Below the pieces are notes generated by a model. It searched no databases. It was given only the letters and a program-made list of their open reading frames with translations, and had not been told where the DNA came from. Position numbers and translations under genes: made by a program. From Alphaproteobacteria bacterium (GTDB lineage Bacteria; Pseudomonadota; Alphaproteobacteria; Micropepsales; Micropepsaceae), in contig JAFKEU010000008.1 in NCBI GenBank assembly GCA_017308475.1, positions 145,434 to 209,433 of the forward strand: a stretch of 64,000 nucleotides of DNA. Direction: 5' to 3'. Shown here one piece after another: positions 8,070 through 17,183 of the stretch. Each line of letters starts with the position of its first letter. The stretch's first letter is position 1.

Positions 8070-9481
8070 GATTCGATTGTAGCACGCCGGACGGGGCGGG
8101 ACCCCGCTTGTGGTCCAAAACGGAGCAGGTCGGCCACGCTGGCGATTTCCGTTAACGAAAGGCCCGCCGCTTCCACCCGCGTGCCCTTGGGCACAAAGGC
8201 GGATTTGAAGCCCAGCTTGGCGGCCTCCTTCAGGCGGCTTTCAGCCTGGGGTACCGGGCGAATGTCGCCCGACAGGCTGATTTCGCCGAAAAACACGCTG
8301 TCGCGAGGCAAGGGCTCTCCACCAAAGGACGAAACCAGCGCCACCGCCGCGGCCAGGTCCGCCGCCGGCTCGCCGATCTTCAGGCCCCCGGCGATGTTCA
8401 GATAGACGTCCGAGGCCCCGATTCCAACCCCGGCCCCACTTCCAAGCCCACAATGCGCGTCCAGTACCGCCAGGATCATGGCCAGCCGGCCCGTGTCCCA
8501 GCCCACCACCGCCCGGCGCGGCGTGCCATAGGATGTGGGGCTGACCAGCGCCTGGATCTCGCACAACAGGGGCCGCGTACCTTCCAGCCCGGCAAACACC
8601 GCCGTGCCGGGTGCGGCGGATGCGCGATCGCCCAGGAACAGTGCCGACGGGTTGGCGACCTCGGCCAGGCCCTTGCCGGTCATCTCGAACACCCCGATCT
8701 CGTCGGTGGCGCCGAAGCGGTTCTTGACGGCGCGCAGCACGCGGAAGTGATGGCCGCGCTCACCCTCGAAATAGAGCACCGCATCGACCAGATGCTCGAC
8801 CTGCTTGGGGCCGGCGATCTGGCCGTCCTTGGTGACATGGCCGACCAGAATCAGCGCCGCGCCCGACGCCTTGGCATAGCGGACAAGATCGAAGCTGGCG
8901 GTGCGCACCTGGGCAATGGTGCCGGGCGCGGCATCCAGCGCGCCGGTCCACAGGGTCTGGATGGAATCGATGGCGACGATGCCGGGGGGATGACCCGCCT
9001 CGATGGTGGCCAGGATGTCTTCGACACAGGTGGCCGCCCCCAGCATCAGGGGCGCCGCGGAAAGGCCCATGCGGGCGGCGCGCATCCGCACCTGGCCCAT
9101 CGCCTCTTCGCCCGAGATATAGACCGCATGGCCGCCGGCCTTCGCATATTCGCCCAGCGCCTGCAGGATCAGGGTGGACTTGCCGATGCCCGGATCGCCG
9201 CCCACCAGCAGCGCCGAGCCCGCCACCAGTCCGCCCCCGGTGACGCGGTCGAACTCGGCCACACCGGTGACGCGGCGGGGCGGCGGCGCGTCCTCGGTCT
9301 TCAGGTCTTCCAGCGGGAAGCGGCGGCCCTTGCTGCGCCGCGTGGCACCCGAACCCAGCGGCGGCGCGGCGCCTTCCTCCACGATGGTGTTCCAGCCGCC
9401 GCAGGATTCGCACTTGCCCGCCCACTTGGCCGTGGCGGCACCGCAGGACTGGCAGACGTAAGAAGCGGAGGACTTGGCCAT
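8066..9481 (-). CDS. radA: DNA repair protein RadA
   Basis: A 471-aa RecA-related branch-migration helicase in recombinational repair. It has an N-terminal zinc finger with Cys10, 13, 24 and 27 (CQSCG...CESCG), Walker A GGDPGIGKST (about 93-102), the RadA-specific KNRFG motif, and a C-terminal Lon protease-like domain without protease activity. Length and order match the family. It is the first gene of the radA-cvpA-purF unit, with its ATG 20 bp beyond the GFA gene stop. Confidence 0.96.
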   Translation of the reverse strand: MAKSSASYVCQSCGAATAKWAGKCESCGGWNTIVEEGAAPPLGSGATRRSKGRRFPLEDLKTEDAPPPRRVTGVAEFDRVTGGGLVAGSALLVGGDPGIGKSTLILQALGEYAKAGGHAVYISGEEAMGQVRMRAARMGLSAAPLMLGAATCVEDILATIEAGHPPGIVAIDSIQTLWTGALDAAPGTIAQVRTASFDLVRYAKASGAALILVGHVTKDGQIAGPKQVEHLVDAVLYFEGERGHHFRVLRAVKNRFGATDEIGVFEMTGKGLAEVANPSALFLGDRASAAPGTAVFAGLEGTRPLLCEIQALVSPTSYGTPRRAVVGWDTGRLAMILAVLDAHCGLGSGAGVGIGASDVYLNIAGGLKIGEPAADLAAAVALVSSFGGEPLPRDSVFFGEISLSGDIRPVPQAESRLKEAAKLGFKSAFVPKGTRVEAAGLSLTEIASVADLLRFGPQAGSRPVRRATIES

Positions 9482-9501
9482 GAGTCGTTATACCACGGCC
9501 G

Positions 9502-9891
9502 TCAAGTCGCCGTGGCGTCCTCAGGTCCGATCAGGGACTGCGAAGAACCGTCGCCGATCCTGACGCCTTCCAGGGCAAAGGGATCGACGCCGTCCAGGCA
9601 GGCGACATTGAATCCGTACAGCGTCGGATTGCTGCGCCTTTGATGGTGCGTGTAGATGCCGCACACCTTGCAGAAGTAATGCTTCGCGGTCCTGGTGTTC
9701 CATTGATAGAGGGTCAGCATTCCAGCGCCCTTCAGCACCTTGAATCCGCGCAACGGAACCGACGCCATGATTGCGCCTTTGCGGCGGCACAGCGAACAGT
9801 CGCAGCGCCGCAAATCCTCGAGCCCGTTCTCCAGCTCGACCTCGAAGACGACGGCGCCGCAGTGACACTGACCACTCCACGTCTCCGCCAT
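9502..9891 (-). CDS. GFA-domain zinc protein
   Basis: A 129-aa protein of the glutathione-dependent formaldehyde-activating (GFA/CENP-V) fold. It has zinc-binding motifs CHCGAV (near 10), CDCSLC (near 31) and CKVCGIYTHH (near 75). The family binds two zinc ions, and most small members have no proven substrate. It starts one base after the mlaF stop, so it is likely the last gene of the alr-mlaE-mlaF transcript. No glutathione-formaldehyde genes are nearby, so the name should not be read as function. Confidence 0.85.
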   Translation of the reverse strand: MAETWSGQCHCGAVVFEVELENGLEDLRRCDCSLCRRKGAIMASVPLRGFKVLKGAGMLTLYQWNTRTAKHYFCKVCGIYTHHQRRSNPTLYGFNVACLDGVDPFALEGVRIGDGSSQSLIGPEDATAT

Positions 9892-9892
9892 G

Positions 9893-10660
9893 TCAGGCTT
9901 TCACCGCCATCTTGATCGGACCTTCGGCGCGACCGTGGATGAACTGCTCGACATACGGATTGCCCGAACGATCGATCTCCGCGGTCGGACCCTGCCAGAT
10001 GATCCTGCCGCCATAGATCATGGCGATGCGGTCGGAAATCTTGCGCGCGCTGGCCATGTCGTGGGTGATCGACAGGGTGGTGGCGCCTACGTCCTTCACG
10101 GTCGACACGATCAGTTCGTTGATCACATCGGCCATGATCGGGTCCAGACCGGTGGTTGGCTCGTCGAAGAAGATGATCTCCGGATCGGCGGCGATGGCGC
10201 GGGCCAGGCCGACGCGCTTCTGCATGCCGCCCGACAGTTCGGCCGGCGACAGGAAAGCCACATCCTCGGGCAGCCCCACCTTGGCCAGCTTCTGGATGGC
10301 GATGTCGCGGGCGGGCTTGCGCGCCATCCCGCGCCCCTGAATGAGCCCGAAGGCGACATTCTCCCACACCGGCAGGCTGTCGAACAAAGCTGCGCCCTGG
10401 AACAGCATGCCGAACTTCCTCATCACCCGGTCGCGGGCCGCGCCATTGATGTGCGTGACCTCTTCGCCGTCCACCAGGATGGTGCCCTCGTCCGGGCGGA
10501 TGATGCCCAGGACCGACTTGATCATCACCGACTTGCCGGTGCCCGAACCGCCGATCACCACCAGCGACGAGCCCTTTTCGATGACAAGGTCGATCCCGTC
10601 CAACACCACCTTGGAGCCGAACCGTTTCTTGACGCCGCGAAGTTCGATCTTGGCCGTCAT
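9893..10660 (-). CDS. mlaF: Phospholipid ABC transporter ATPase MlaF
   Basis: ATPase of the Mla system, which moves phospholipids between the membranes and maintains outer-membrane asymmetry. The ATG at 10660 gives 255 aa and overlaps the mlaE stop by 4 bp (ATGA); the longer in-frame ORF would overlap mlaE coding by 58 bp. Walker A GGSGTGKS is at 37-44, the signature is LSGGM, and Walker B is FFDEPTTGLDP. Helix and switch elements are intact. mlaD is not in this window. Confidence 0.92.
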   Translation of the reverse strand: MTAKIELRGVKKRFGSKVVLDGIDLVIEKGSSLVVIGGSGTGKSVMIKSVLGIIRPDEGTILVDGEEVTHINGAARDRVMRKFGMLFQGAALFDSLPVWENVAFGLIQGRGMARKPARDIAIQKLAKVGLPEDVAFLSPAELSGGMQKRVGLARAIAADPEIIFFDEPTTGLDPIMADVINELIVSTVKDVGATTLSITHDMASARKISDRIAMIYGGRIIWQGPTAEIDRSGNPYVEQFIHGRAEGPIKMAVKA

Positions 10661-11430
10661 GTGTGAAACAGGACCGCTGTCAGGACGAAGTCGGCGGCCA
10701 GGATCAGAATGCACGACGATACCACCGCGTTGGTGGTGGCCGCGCCCACGCCCTGCGCGCCGCCGCGTGAATGAAAACCGTTGAAACAGCCCATCAGGGC
10801 GATGATGAAGCCGAACACCGCCGCCTTGATCAGGCCCGAATTGATGTCGGAATTGGTGGCGAAATCCACCGTGTTCTTGAGATAGGTGGAACCGGTGAAG
10901 CCCAGATTCTCGGTGGCCACAATATAGCCGCCGAAGACGCCGATGGAATCGCCCACCGCGGTCAGGATCGGCATGGTCACGACCGCCGCCAGGATGCGCG
11001 GCACCACCAGATACTTCACCGGATTGGTCGCCAGCGTGGTCAGCGCGTCGATCTGCTCGGTCACCTTCATGGTGCCGATCTCGGCCGCGATGGCCGCGGC
11101 GACGCGGCCCGCCACCATCAGGCCGGCGATCACCGGGCCCAGTTCGCGGGTGATGCCAAGGACCACGATCTGCGGCACGATGGATTCGGCACCATAACGG
11201 TTGCCGCCCAGATAGATCTGCAGCGCCAGCACGCCGCCGGTGAAGAAGGCGGTCAGCCCCACCACCGGCAGCGAGAAATAGCCGATGCGCATCACCTGCT
11301 GCAGGAACAGGCGCCCATAGACCGGCGGGCTGACCACGGCGGCCAGCGCACTGCCGGTGAAGATGGCCAGCCGCCCGATCGCCGCCAGCAGGGAAAGGAC
11401 GGCGCGGCCGATCAGCGCGAAAATATTCAT
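10657..11430 (-). CDS. mlaE: Phospholipid ABC transporter permease MlaE
   Basis: A 257-aa permease with the MlaE signature (RELGPVIAGLMVAGRVAAAIAAE) and 5-6 hydrophobic segments. The ATG at 11430 begins MNIFALIGRAV; the upstream extension of the ORF is Arg-rich shadow sequence inside alr and was discarded. It overlaps alr by 4 bp and mlaF by 4 bp. With MlaF it forms the inner-membrane core of the lipid transporter. Confidence 0.92.
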   Translation of the reverse strand: MNIFALIGRAVLSLLAAIGRLAIFTGSALAAVVSPPVYGRLFLQQVMRIGYFSLPVVGLTAFFTGGVLALQIYLGGNRYGAESIVPQIVVLGITRELGPVIAGLMVAGRVAAAIAAEIGTMKVTEQIDALTTLATNPVKYLVVPRILAAVVTMPILTAVGDSIGVFGGYIVATENLGFTGSTYLKNTVDFATNSDINSGLIKAAVFGFIIALMGCFNGFHSRGGAQGVGAATTNAVVSSCILILAADFVLTAVLFHT

Positions 11431-12524
11431 GGCGCCTCGTCCTGGTAATGGCGCGGCACGCGGCGCGACAGGCGGGTCAGTATCTCGTACTCGTTGGTAC
11501 CGGCGGCCTCGGCGGCGTCGCGCAGGGTAATGGTGTCGCCCAGAATCTCGACCGGGTCGCCCACGCGCGGCTGCTCGATCAGGTTGGTGATGTCCAGGGT
11601 CACAAGATCCATCGACACGCGGCCCGCGAACGGCGCGCGCGCGCCGCGAAACGCGGCCGCGCCACGGCCCGACGCGGTGCGCGGGACGCCGTCGGCATAA
11701 CCAGTGGCGACGGTGGCAAGCATGGTGGGCTTTCCGGCTCGGAAGGTGGCTCCGTAGCCAACGCACTCCCCCTTGTCAATTCGCCGGACCTGCAGGACCT
11801 TCGCGGTCAGCACCGTGGCAGTGCGAAAGGGATTTTCGCCGGCAATAGCGGGACTTCCACCGTAAAGCGCCACGCCGGGCCGCACCAGGTCGAAATGATA
11901 CTCCTTGCCCAGCACCACGCCGGCCGATGCGGCAAGGCTGGCGGGCGTCGGCGGGAGCATCGCCAGCGCGGCGCGAAAGCGTTCCAGCTGCATGCGGTTC
12001 ATCGCATGGGCCGGCTCGTCGCTTAACGCCAGGTGGCTCATCACCAATACGAGGTTGATGCCGTTCAGCCGCTGCGGCTCGCCGGCCAGCACCGAAAGCT
12101 CCTCTCCGGGCAGGCCCAGCCGGCTCATGCCGGTATCGACATGCAGCGCCGCCTCCAGCGTGCCTTTCGCCGCCACCGCCGACCACACCGCGACATCGGC
12201 CAGGCTGTTCAGCACCGGGATCAGGGAAAAGGACAGAAGCGCGGGCACCGCATCGGCCGGCGCTCCGTCCAGAACGAAGATGCGCGCGCCCGGCAGAAGC
12301 TTTCTGAGCGCCACGCCCTCCTCGAGCCGTGCCACGAAGAAGGTCTGGCAACCCGCCGCCGCCAGCGCCGGCGCGATCCTTGCCATCCCCAGGCCATAGG
12401 CGTCCGCCTTCACTACGCCGGCCGCAACTGCCGGTCCGCACAGCCGCCGCACGGTGCGCCAGTTGGCGGCGATGGCGTCCAGGCGGACGGTCAGGTGCGC
12501 CGCTTCGAAGTCTGGCTCGGTCAT
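11427..12524 (-). CDS. alr: Alanine racemase
   Basis: PLP enzyme supplying D-alanine for peptidoglycan. It is 365 aa long. The PLP lysine is Lys39 in VVKADAYGLG, and the second catalytic base is Tyr in the C-terminal GYGATF. The RVSMD motif near 300 is typical. It overlaps mlaE by 4 bp and leads the alr-mlaE-mlaF-GFA unit. Whether it is the biosynthetic or a catabolic isoform cannot be told, but the envelope-gene setting favours biosynthetic. Confidence 0.94.
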   Translation of the reverse strand: MTEPDFEAAHLTVRLDAIAANWRTVRRLCGPAVAAGVVKADAYGLGMARIAPALAAAGCQTFFVARLEEGVALRKLLPGARIFVLDGAPADAVPALLSFSLIPVLNSLADVAVWSAVAAKGTLEAALHVDTGMSRLGLPGEELSVLAGEPQRLNGINLVLVMSHLALSDEPAHAMNRMQLERFRAALAMLPPTPASLAASAGVVLGKEYHFDLVRPGVALYGGSPAIAGENPFRTATVLTAKVLQVRRIDKGECVGYGATFRAGKPTMLATVATGYADGVPRTASGRGAAAFRGARAPFAGRVSMDLVTLDITNLIEQPRVGDPVEILGDTITLRDAAEAAGTNEYEILTRLSRRVPRHYQDEAP

Positions 12525-12537
12525 GCCGGTGGGTTTC

Positions 12538-13242
12538 TCAATTGGGCGACCCCAGTGCCCCGTGCGGGGCGCTGCCGTTCAGGATGCCGTGCAGGCAGGG
12601 CGTGTTCTGCAGGATCGGACAGGGCGGGCCGCCCGTGGCCAGGTCGCGGTTCAGCTGCTCGCTGCCGCTCATGCGGAATTCCGGCTCCGGCTCGGCCAGG
12701 CGCGGCAGCACGTTCTTGGGCACCATCACGATCGTGCCATTGGGCGTCTTGGCGCCCTGCCAGGGAATGCGGCGGCAACGCGCGCGCTCCGGCTGGGTCA
12801 GGTGCTCGAAATTGCCGGCGGCACAGGCCAGGGTCTGGCCCACCGCGTCCAGTATGTCGCCCGGCGTGGCGGTCTGGCCCGGCTCCCGGACGATGGGCGG
12901 GGGCGGCGGCTTGGGAATGGCGATCGGCGCGGTCGAGGCCATCGGGGCGTTTTTTTCCTTCACCTCAGGCGAGATCAGCCGGTCACGCGCGATCTGGTCA
13001 TTGCCCGAGGCGGGCAGCAGCAGGATGGTTTCGACCATGCGGTGGCCACGCTCATCGAACCTCAGGATCGAAATTGCGAAAAAGAAGAAAAAGAAGACAT
13101 GGACCAGGATCACCAGCACCGTGGATACGGTGCGGCTGGCCAGCAGGCGGTCTTCCTTCGGCCCGCGGGGCAGACGCCGCCCCCCGGGGAAGAAAGGGGG
13201 TGCCAGGCTGTTATCCGTCAACGAAAAGGCCTTTCCGTCCAA
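12538..13242 (-). CDS. Hypothetical single-pass, proline-rich protein
   Basis: Not recognised. About 234 aa from the TTG at 13242, which has GGGGAAG five bases upstream; the frame is open to 13320. It has a basic N-terminus, one membrane segment containing six consecutive Phe residues, then a Pro-rich linker (KPPPPPIVREPG) and a Cys-containing C-terminal domain outside the cytoplasm. The architecture is TonB-like in outline, but no TonB C-terminal signature is visible. It ends 13 bp before alr. The start codon is uncertain. Confidence 0.6.
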   Translation of the reverse strand: MDGKAFSLTDNSLAPPFFPGGRRLPRGPKEDRLLASRTVSTVLVILVHVFFFFFFAISILRFDERGHRMVETILLLPASGNDQIARDRLISPEVKEKNAPMASTAPIAIPKPPPPPIVREPGQTATPGDILDAVGQTLACAAGNFEHLTQPERARCRRIPWQGAKTPNGTIVMVPKNVLPRLAEPEPEFRMSGSEQLNRDLATGGPPCPILQNTPCLHGILNGSAPHGALGSPN

Positions 13243-13368
13243 TACGCTTCCCCGCCGGGCACAGCATATAGAAGCGGAAGGGGCGGCAAAACAGGGGCTT
13301 GGGACGGAATTCGGCCCCAATCATGGCTGATGGCGGGCGCGGGGCGAAAATGCTACCCCCCGCGGGCG

Positions 13369-14151
13369 ATGCGGCTTTACCTGATCAACCTGGACCGTCG
13401 TCCCGACCGGCTGGCCGTCATGGCGTCCCAGGCGGAAGCCCTGGGCCTTGGCCTGACCCGCATCCCGGCGGTGGACGCGATCTTTGCCGATCCGGCGGAA
13501 CTGGATCGCCGGTTCGCCCATAATGGCCCCCTGGGGGAGATTCCGCGCGGCGACAAGGCATGCTTTCTCTCCCACCGCCGCGCCTGGGAAGCCTTCCTGG
13601 CGACGGATGACGCCCATGCCGTGGTGCTGGAGGACGATGTGCGCCTGTCGCCAGTGGCGGGCGCGCTGCTGGCCTCCGATGCCTGGGTTCCCGCCGGCAT
13701 CGGGCTGGTCAAGCTGGAGCATTATGGCCCCAGGGGCCAGCGGGTGCTGCTGACCGATTTCCGCCAGGCCGGGAAGGATTTCAAACTGGCGCGGATGCTG
13801 TCGCGGCACACCGGGGCGGCCGCCTATCTGATCGCGCGCCCCGCTGCCGAATTGCTGCTGGCCGGGCGCCGCTTCGACCTTCCGGTCGATCACCTGATGT
13901 TCAATCCCAACAACTCCGAACTGTTCGCGCGGCTGGCGCCTTGGCAGCTTTTGCCCGCCATTGCGCGCCAGCGGGAATTCGTCGGCGAGAAATCGGACAT
14001 CGAAGGCACGCGCAGGCCGCTTCGCAAGCTGACCCTGACTTACGCGCGGCGCGAACTGGTGCGCCTCGGCTATGACCTGAAGCTGGTGCCCCGGCAGCTG
14101 GCGGCGCTGGCAGGCGGGGCGAAATTCACCGCCATGGAAACCGCCGATTAG
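13369..14151 (+). CDS. Glycosyltransferase family 25 protein
   Basis: A 260-aa GT25 enzyme, a family that adds hexoses (often beta-galactose) to lipo-oligosaccharide. The N-terminus MRLYLINLDRRPDRL and the metal-binding VVLEDDVRLS near 87-94 are diagnostic. The ATG at 13369 was chosen because the long upstream extension is antisense to the neighbouring gene and lacks the family pattern. It is convergent with dnaB, the two stop codons sharing bases 14148-14151. The acceptor sugar is unknown. Confidence 0.85.
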   Translation: MRLYLINLDRRPDRLAVMASQAEALGLGLTRIPAVDAIFADPAELDRRFAHNGPLGEIPRGDKACFLSHRRAWEAFLATDDAHAVVLEDDVRLSPVAGALLASDAWVPAGIGLVKLEHYGPRGQRVLLTDFRQAGKDFKLARMLSRHTGAAAYLIARPAAELLLAGRRFDLPVDHLMFNPNNSELFARLAPWQLLPAIARQREFVGEKSDIEGTRRPLRKLTLTYARRELVRLGYDLKLVPRQLAALAGGAKFTAMETAD

Positions 14152-15587
14152 CGGGTGGCGCTCTCTTCCGCCAGGTTGCTGAAGCGGGTGTACTGGCCCT
14201 CGAACACCAGGTCGATGGCGCGGGTTGCGCCGTGGCGGTGCTTTTCCACCAGAACCTCGGCACGGTTGGTGGCGCGATCCAGCTTTTCCATCCACTTGGC
14301 GTGCTCGGGCGTGCCGGCCTCCGGCTCGCGCGTCTTCAGGTAATATTCCTCGCGATAGACGAACATCACCACGTCGGCGTCCTGTTCGATCGAGCCGGAT
14401 TCGCGCAGGTCCGACAGCACCGGACGCTTGTCGTCGCGCGCATCGACGCCGCGCGAAAGCTGCGACAGCGCCAGCACCGGCACGTTCAGTTCCTTGGCCA
14501 GGGTCTTGAGGCCCTTGGTGACCTCGGTGATTTCCTGCACGCGGTTGTCGTGGCGGCGGCTGGGCTCGACCAGCTGCAGATAGTCAATGATGATCAGCCC
14601 GATATTCTTCTCGCGCTTGAGGCGGCGGGCGCGCGCGGCGATCTGGGCGATGGAGATGCCGCCGGTGTCGTCGATGAAGAGCGGCAGGTTCGACAGTTCC
14701 TGCATGGTCAGGACGAACTTCTCCCATTCGGTTTCGGAGAAGCGGCCGTTCCTGATTTTCCACACTTCCAGCTCGGCCTGCTCGGACAGGATACGGGCGG
14801 AAAGCTGCTGCGCCGCCATTTCCAGGCTGAAGAACAGGACCGGCGCGCCGCTGGGATATTCGGCGCTCGCCTCCAGGTCGCGCATATATTGCTGGGCGGC
14901 ATGGAAGGCCATGTTGGTGCCCAGCGCCGTCTTTCCCATGCCCGGCCGCCCTGCCAGGATCAGAAGGTCCGACGGCTGAAGCCCGCCCAGAAGATTGTCG
15001 ATGTCGGTGAAGCCGCTGGTGACGCCGGAGATGCGCCCGCCCCGCGCCGCGGCCCGCTCGGCAGCCTGCACGGTGCGGGTCAGCGCCTCGTGGAAATCCA
15101 GCGCGCCCTCGCCGAAGCGGGTGGTCTCGGCCACCGCATACAGGGCCTTTTCCGCCTCCTCGATCTGGTTCCTGGCGGTCTTTTCGGTCGGCGCCTCATA
15201 GGCGGTGTTGACGATATCCTCGCCGATGCGGACCAGGCTGCGCCGGATCGCCAGGTCCGACAGGATCGCCGCATAGTCCTTCACGTTGCGAACGGCGGGG
15301 GCGGCGCTCTGCAGCGCCTCGAAATAGGCCTGGCCGCCGGTCTCGATCACGCCCGGATCGGCCTTCATGGTGGCATGCAGGGTCAGCGGCGTGACCACCA
15401 CGCCACCGCGCTCGATCATCTGCGACATGGTCGCGAAGATGCGCTGATGCAGCGGATCGTAGAAATGATCCGGCTTCAAAAGCGCGCTGGCGCGCTCCAT
15501 CTCCCGGTTGTCGGCCAGAATGGCGCCCAGCAATGCCTGCTCGACATCGATGTCGTAAGGGACGTGGCGGTAGGCTTCCTGTTCCAT
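14148..15587 (-). CDS. dnaB: Replicative DNA helicase DnaB
   Basis: Ring helicase of the replisome, 479 aa from the ATG at 15587 (MEQEAYRHVPYDIDVEQALL); an extra 48 in-frame codons upstream lack family similarity. The N-terminal DnaG-binding domain (about 1-120) is followed by the RecA-like domain with Walker A AGRPGMGKTALG, DYLQLVEPS and the sensor SQLSRGVD. No intein is present. It stands alone here, with no rplI or rpsR adjacent. Bases 15588-15731 upstream carry no gene. Confidence 0.96.
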   Translation of the reverse strand: MEQEAYRHVPYDIDVEQALLGAILADNREMERASALLKPDHFYDPLHQRIFATMSQMIERGGVVVTPLTLHATMKADPGVIETGGQAYFEALQSAAPAVRNVKDYAAILSDLAIRRSLVRIGEDIVNTAYEAPTEKTARNQIEEAEKALYAVAETTRFGEGALDFHEALTRTVQAAERAAARGGRISGVTSGFTDIDNLLGGLQPSDLLILAGRPGMGKTALGTNMAFHAAQQYMRDLEASAEYPSGAPVLFFSLEMAAQQLSARILSEQAELEVWKIRNGRFSETEWEKFVLTMQELSNLPLFIDDTGGISIAQIAARARRLKREKNIGLIIIDYLQLVEPSRRHDNRVQEITEVTKGLKTLAKELNVPVLALSQLSRGVDARDDKRPVLSDLRESGSIEQDADVVMFVYREEYYLKTREPEAGTPEHAKWMEKLDRATNRAEVLVEKHRHGATRAIDLVFEGQYTRFSNLAEESATR

Positions 15588-15731
15588 GCTCGCTTCCGGC
15601 GGGGACCGCAACAAACCGGTCGTGGCCGCGCCGGGCAAGTCAAATGGACACTTGCACACAGGCGCGTTGACCGGGCGTGCGATCCGTAATCGGAGTATAT
15701 CAATGGCTGGTATGAGACGGCAAAAGGCCAA

Positions 15732-16469
15732 CTATTCGGCGGCGAAATTGCCCGGTGCCTTCGCCCTTTGCGCGCGCAGTGATTCGATCAGCGCGAAGTC
15801 TGCGGCATAGATCTTCTCCACCCGCCGCCGCTGCTCTGCCGTCAGTTCCAGTTTCTGGCGGCGGCTTCGGTTCACATGGGGAATGGTGCCGATGCCTTGC
15901 GGCTTCAGATATTCGGCCAGCGCGGCATCATCCTCGCCCAGGATGAACAGCTTCTTGACCATCACCTTGCCGTCCGTGTCGGTCACGAACCAGCTTTGCG
16001 GGCGTGCCACGAAATCCAGGTCGAAAATGTCCCGGCCTTCCAGATAATCCAGCCAGGCATCGACACTGTCGATATGGCGGGTCTGGTCGGCAAAGACCGC
16101 GGCCATGTGCACGCCTTCCGCGCCGGCTGCGCGCATATAGGAATAGCCGGAGATGAAACGGTCCACCGGATCGCGCACCACCGCAAAAGACGGCACGGCC
16201 GCAAACCATTTGGGATCGATGGTGGCGAAATAGCGGGCGCTGTAATGGCGGGTGCCCGCCGCCCCCAGGGCGCGCGCGATCGACATGCCCGCCGCCCGCG
16301 GCACATGGATGAACAGCAGGTTGCGGCGGCGGAAGACCGGGTCCATGCGCCACCAGAACAGGCGCATCGCCCTCGGAAATTTCAGGCAGAAGCGCTCATA
16401 GATGTCATCCTCGAAATAGACGCCGAAGATCAGCCGGTTGATGCGCTTGGGATCGAGCGGAGACGTCAT
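15732..16469 (-). CDS. Sulfotransferase family protein
   Basis: A 245-aa protein with the PAPS-binding pattern of sulfotransferase family 2: the 5'-phosphosulfate loop FIHVPRAAGMSIARAL (about 51-66) and the 3'-phosphate motif VVRDPVDRFISGY (about 96-108). The C-terminal segment NRSRRQKLELTAEQRRRVE resembles the end of polysaccharide sulfotransferases. The usual Lys of the 5' loop (HVPKTAG) is Arg here (HVPRAAG). Acceptor unknown; an exopolysaccharide or LPS sugar is possible given the GT25 gene 1.6 kb away. Confidence 0.75.
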   Translation of the reverse strand: MTSPLDPKRINRLIFGVYFEDDIYERFCLKFPRAMRLFWWRMDPVFRRRNLLFIHVPRAAGMSIARALGAAGTRHYSARYFATIDPKWFAAVPSFAVVRDPVDRFISGYSYMRAAGAEGVHMAAVFADQTRHIDSVDAWLDYLEGRDIFDLDFVARPQSWFVTDTDGKVMVKKLFILGEDDAALAEYLKPQGIGTIPHVNRSRRQKLELTAEQRRRVEKIYAADFALIESLRAQRAKAPGNFAAE

Positions 16470-16528
16470 GAAAGCCCTGATGGTCGTTTATAAGTGTGTT
16501 GCGGGGGCCCGCAGATTGCAAACCTGCG

Positions 16529-17140
16529 TCACGCCGCCCTCTCCGCCAGACCCTTGGCCTTTTTCAGGTCGGCGACAAAGGCGCGGAACGCAGCCGCCCG
16601 GTCCTCTTGCGGCATGCGCAGGATAAAGGACGGATGGATGGTGACATAGCCTGGCCGCCCATCCAGCACCATGGGCCCGCGACCCCGGCCGATGGCCACG
16701 GGCTTTCCCGCCAGCGCCAGGGCGGCGGTCGCGCCCAACGCCACCACCAGCCGCGGCTGCACCAGGTCCAGTTCCCTTTCCAGCCACCAGCGGTAATGCC
16801 TCACTTCGCCCGCCGTCGGCTTGGAATGAATGCGCCGCTTGCCGCGCCGGATGAATTTGAAATGCTTCACTGCGTTGGTAACATAGCTCTTGTCCCGCTC
16901 CACGCCCGCCTCTTGCAGGGCCCGGTCCAGCAGCCATCCCGCCGGTCCGACAAAGGGCCTGCCCTCGCGGTCTTCCTGGTCGCCCGGCTGCTCGCCCACC
17001 AGGGCCAGCAGCGCATGGCGCGGGCCTTCGCCGGGCACGGCACGCGTGCCGCCTTCCACCATGGGCGGGGCCGCCGCCAGCATGCGGTTGAGTTGGGCCA
17101 GCGAGCGTGGTTCTTCCGGTTTTTCCTTCGCGGCGTCCAT
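16529..17140 (-). CDS. UdgX-type uracil-DNA glycosylase
   Basis: A 203-aa Fe-S uracil-DNA glycosylase-fold protein. Motif A is GEQPGDQED (49-57), and the UdgX-specific insertion GKRRIHSKP (100-108) supplies His105. Motif B is IHPSFILR. In mycobacterial UdgX the KRRIH histidine becomes covalently bound to the deoxyribose after uracil excision, leaving the protein locked on DNA. Cysteines expected for the Fe-S cluster are largely absent in this copy and should be checked. The ATG at 17140 fits family length; longer starts overlap the divergent GNAT gene. Confidence 0.82.
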   Translation of the reverse strand: MDAAKEKPEEPRSLAQLNRMLAAAPPMVEGGTRAVPGEGPRHALLALVGEQPGDQEDREGRPFVGPAGWLLDRALQEAGVERDKSYVTNAVKHFKFIRRGKRRIHSKPTAGEVRHYRWWLERELDLVQPRLVVALGATAALALAGKPVAIGRGRGPMVLDGRPGYVTIHPSFILRMPQEDRAAAFRAFVADLKKAKGLAERAA

Positions 17141-17183
17141 TCGTGCCCTAACGCGCGGAACGGTGAAATGGTAAAGCGGCGCC

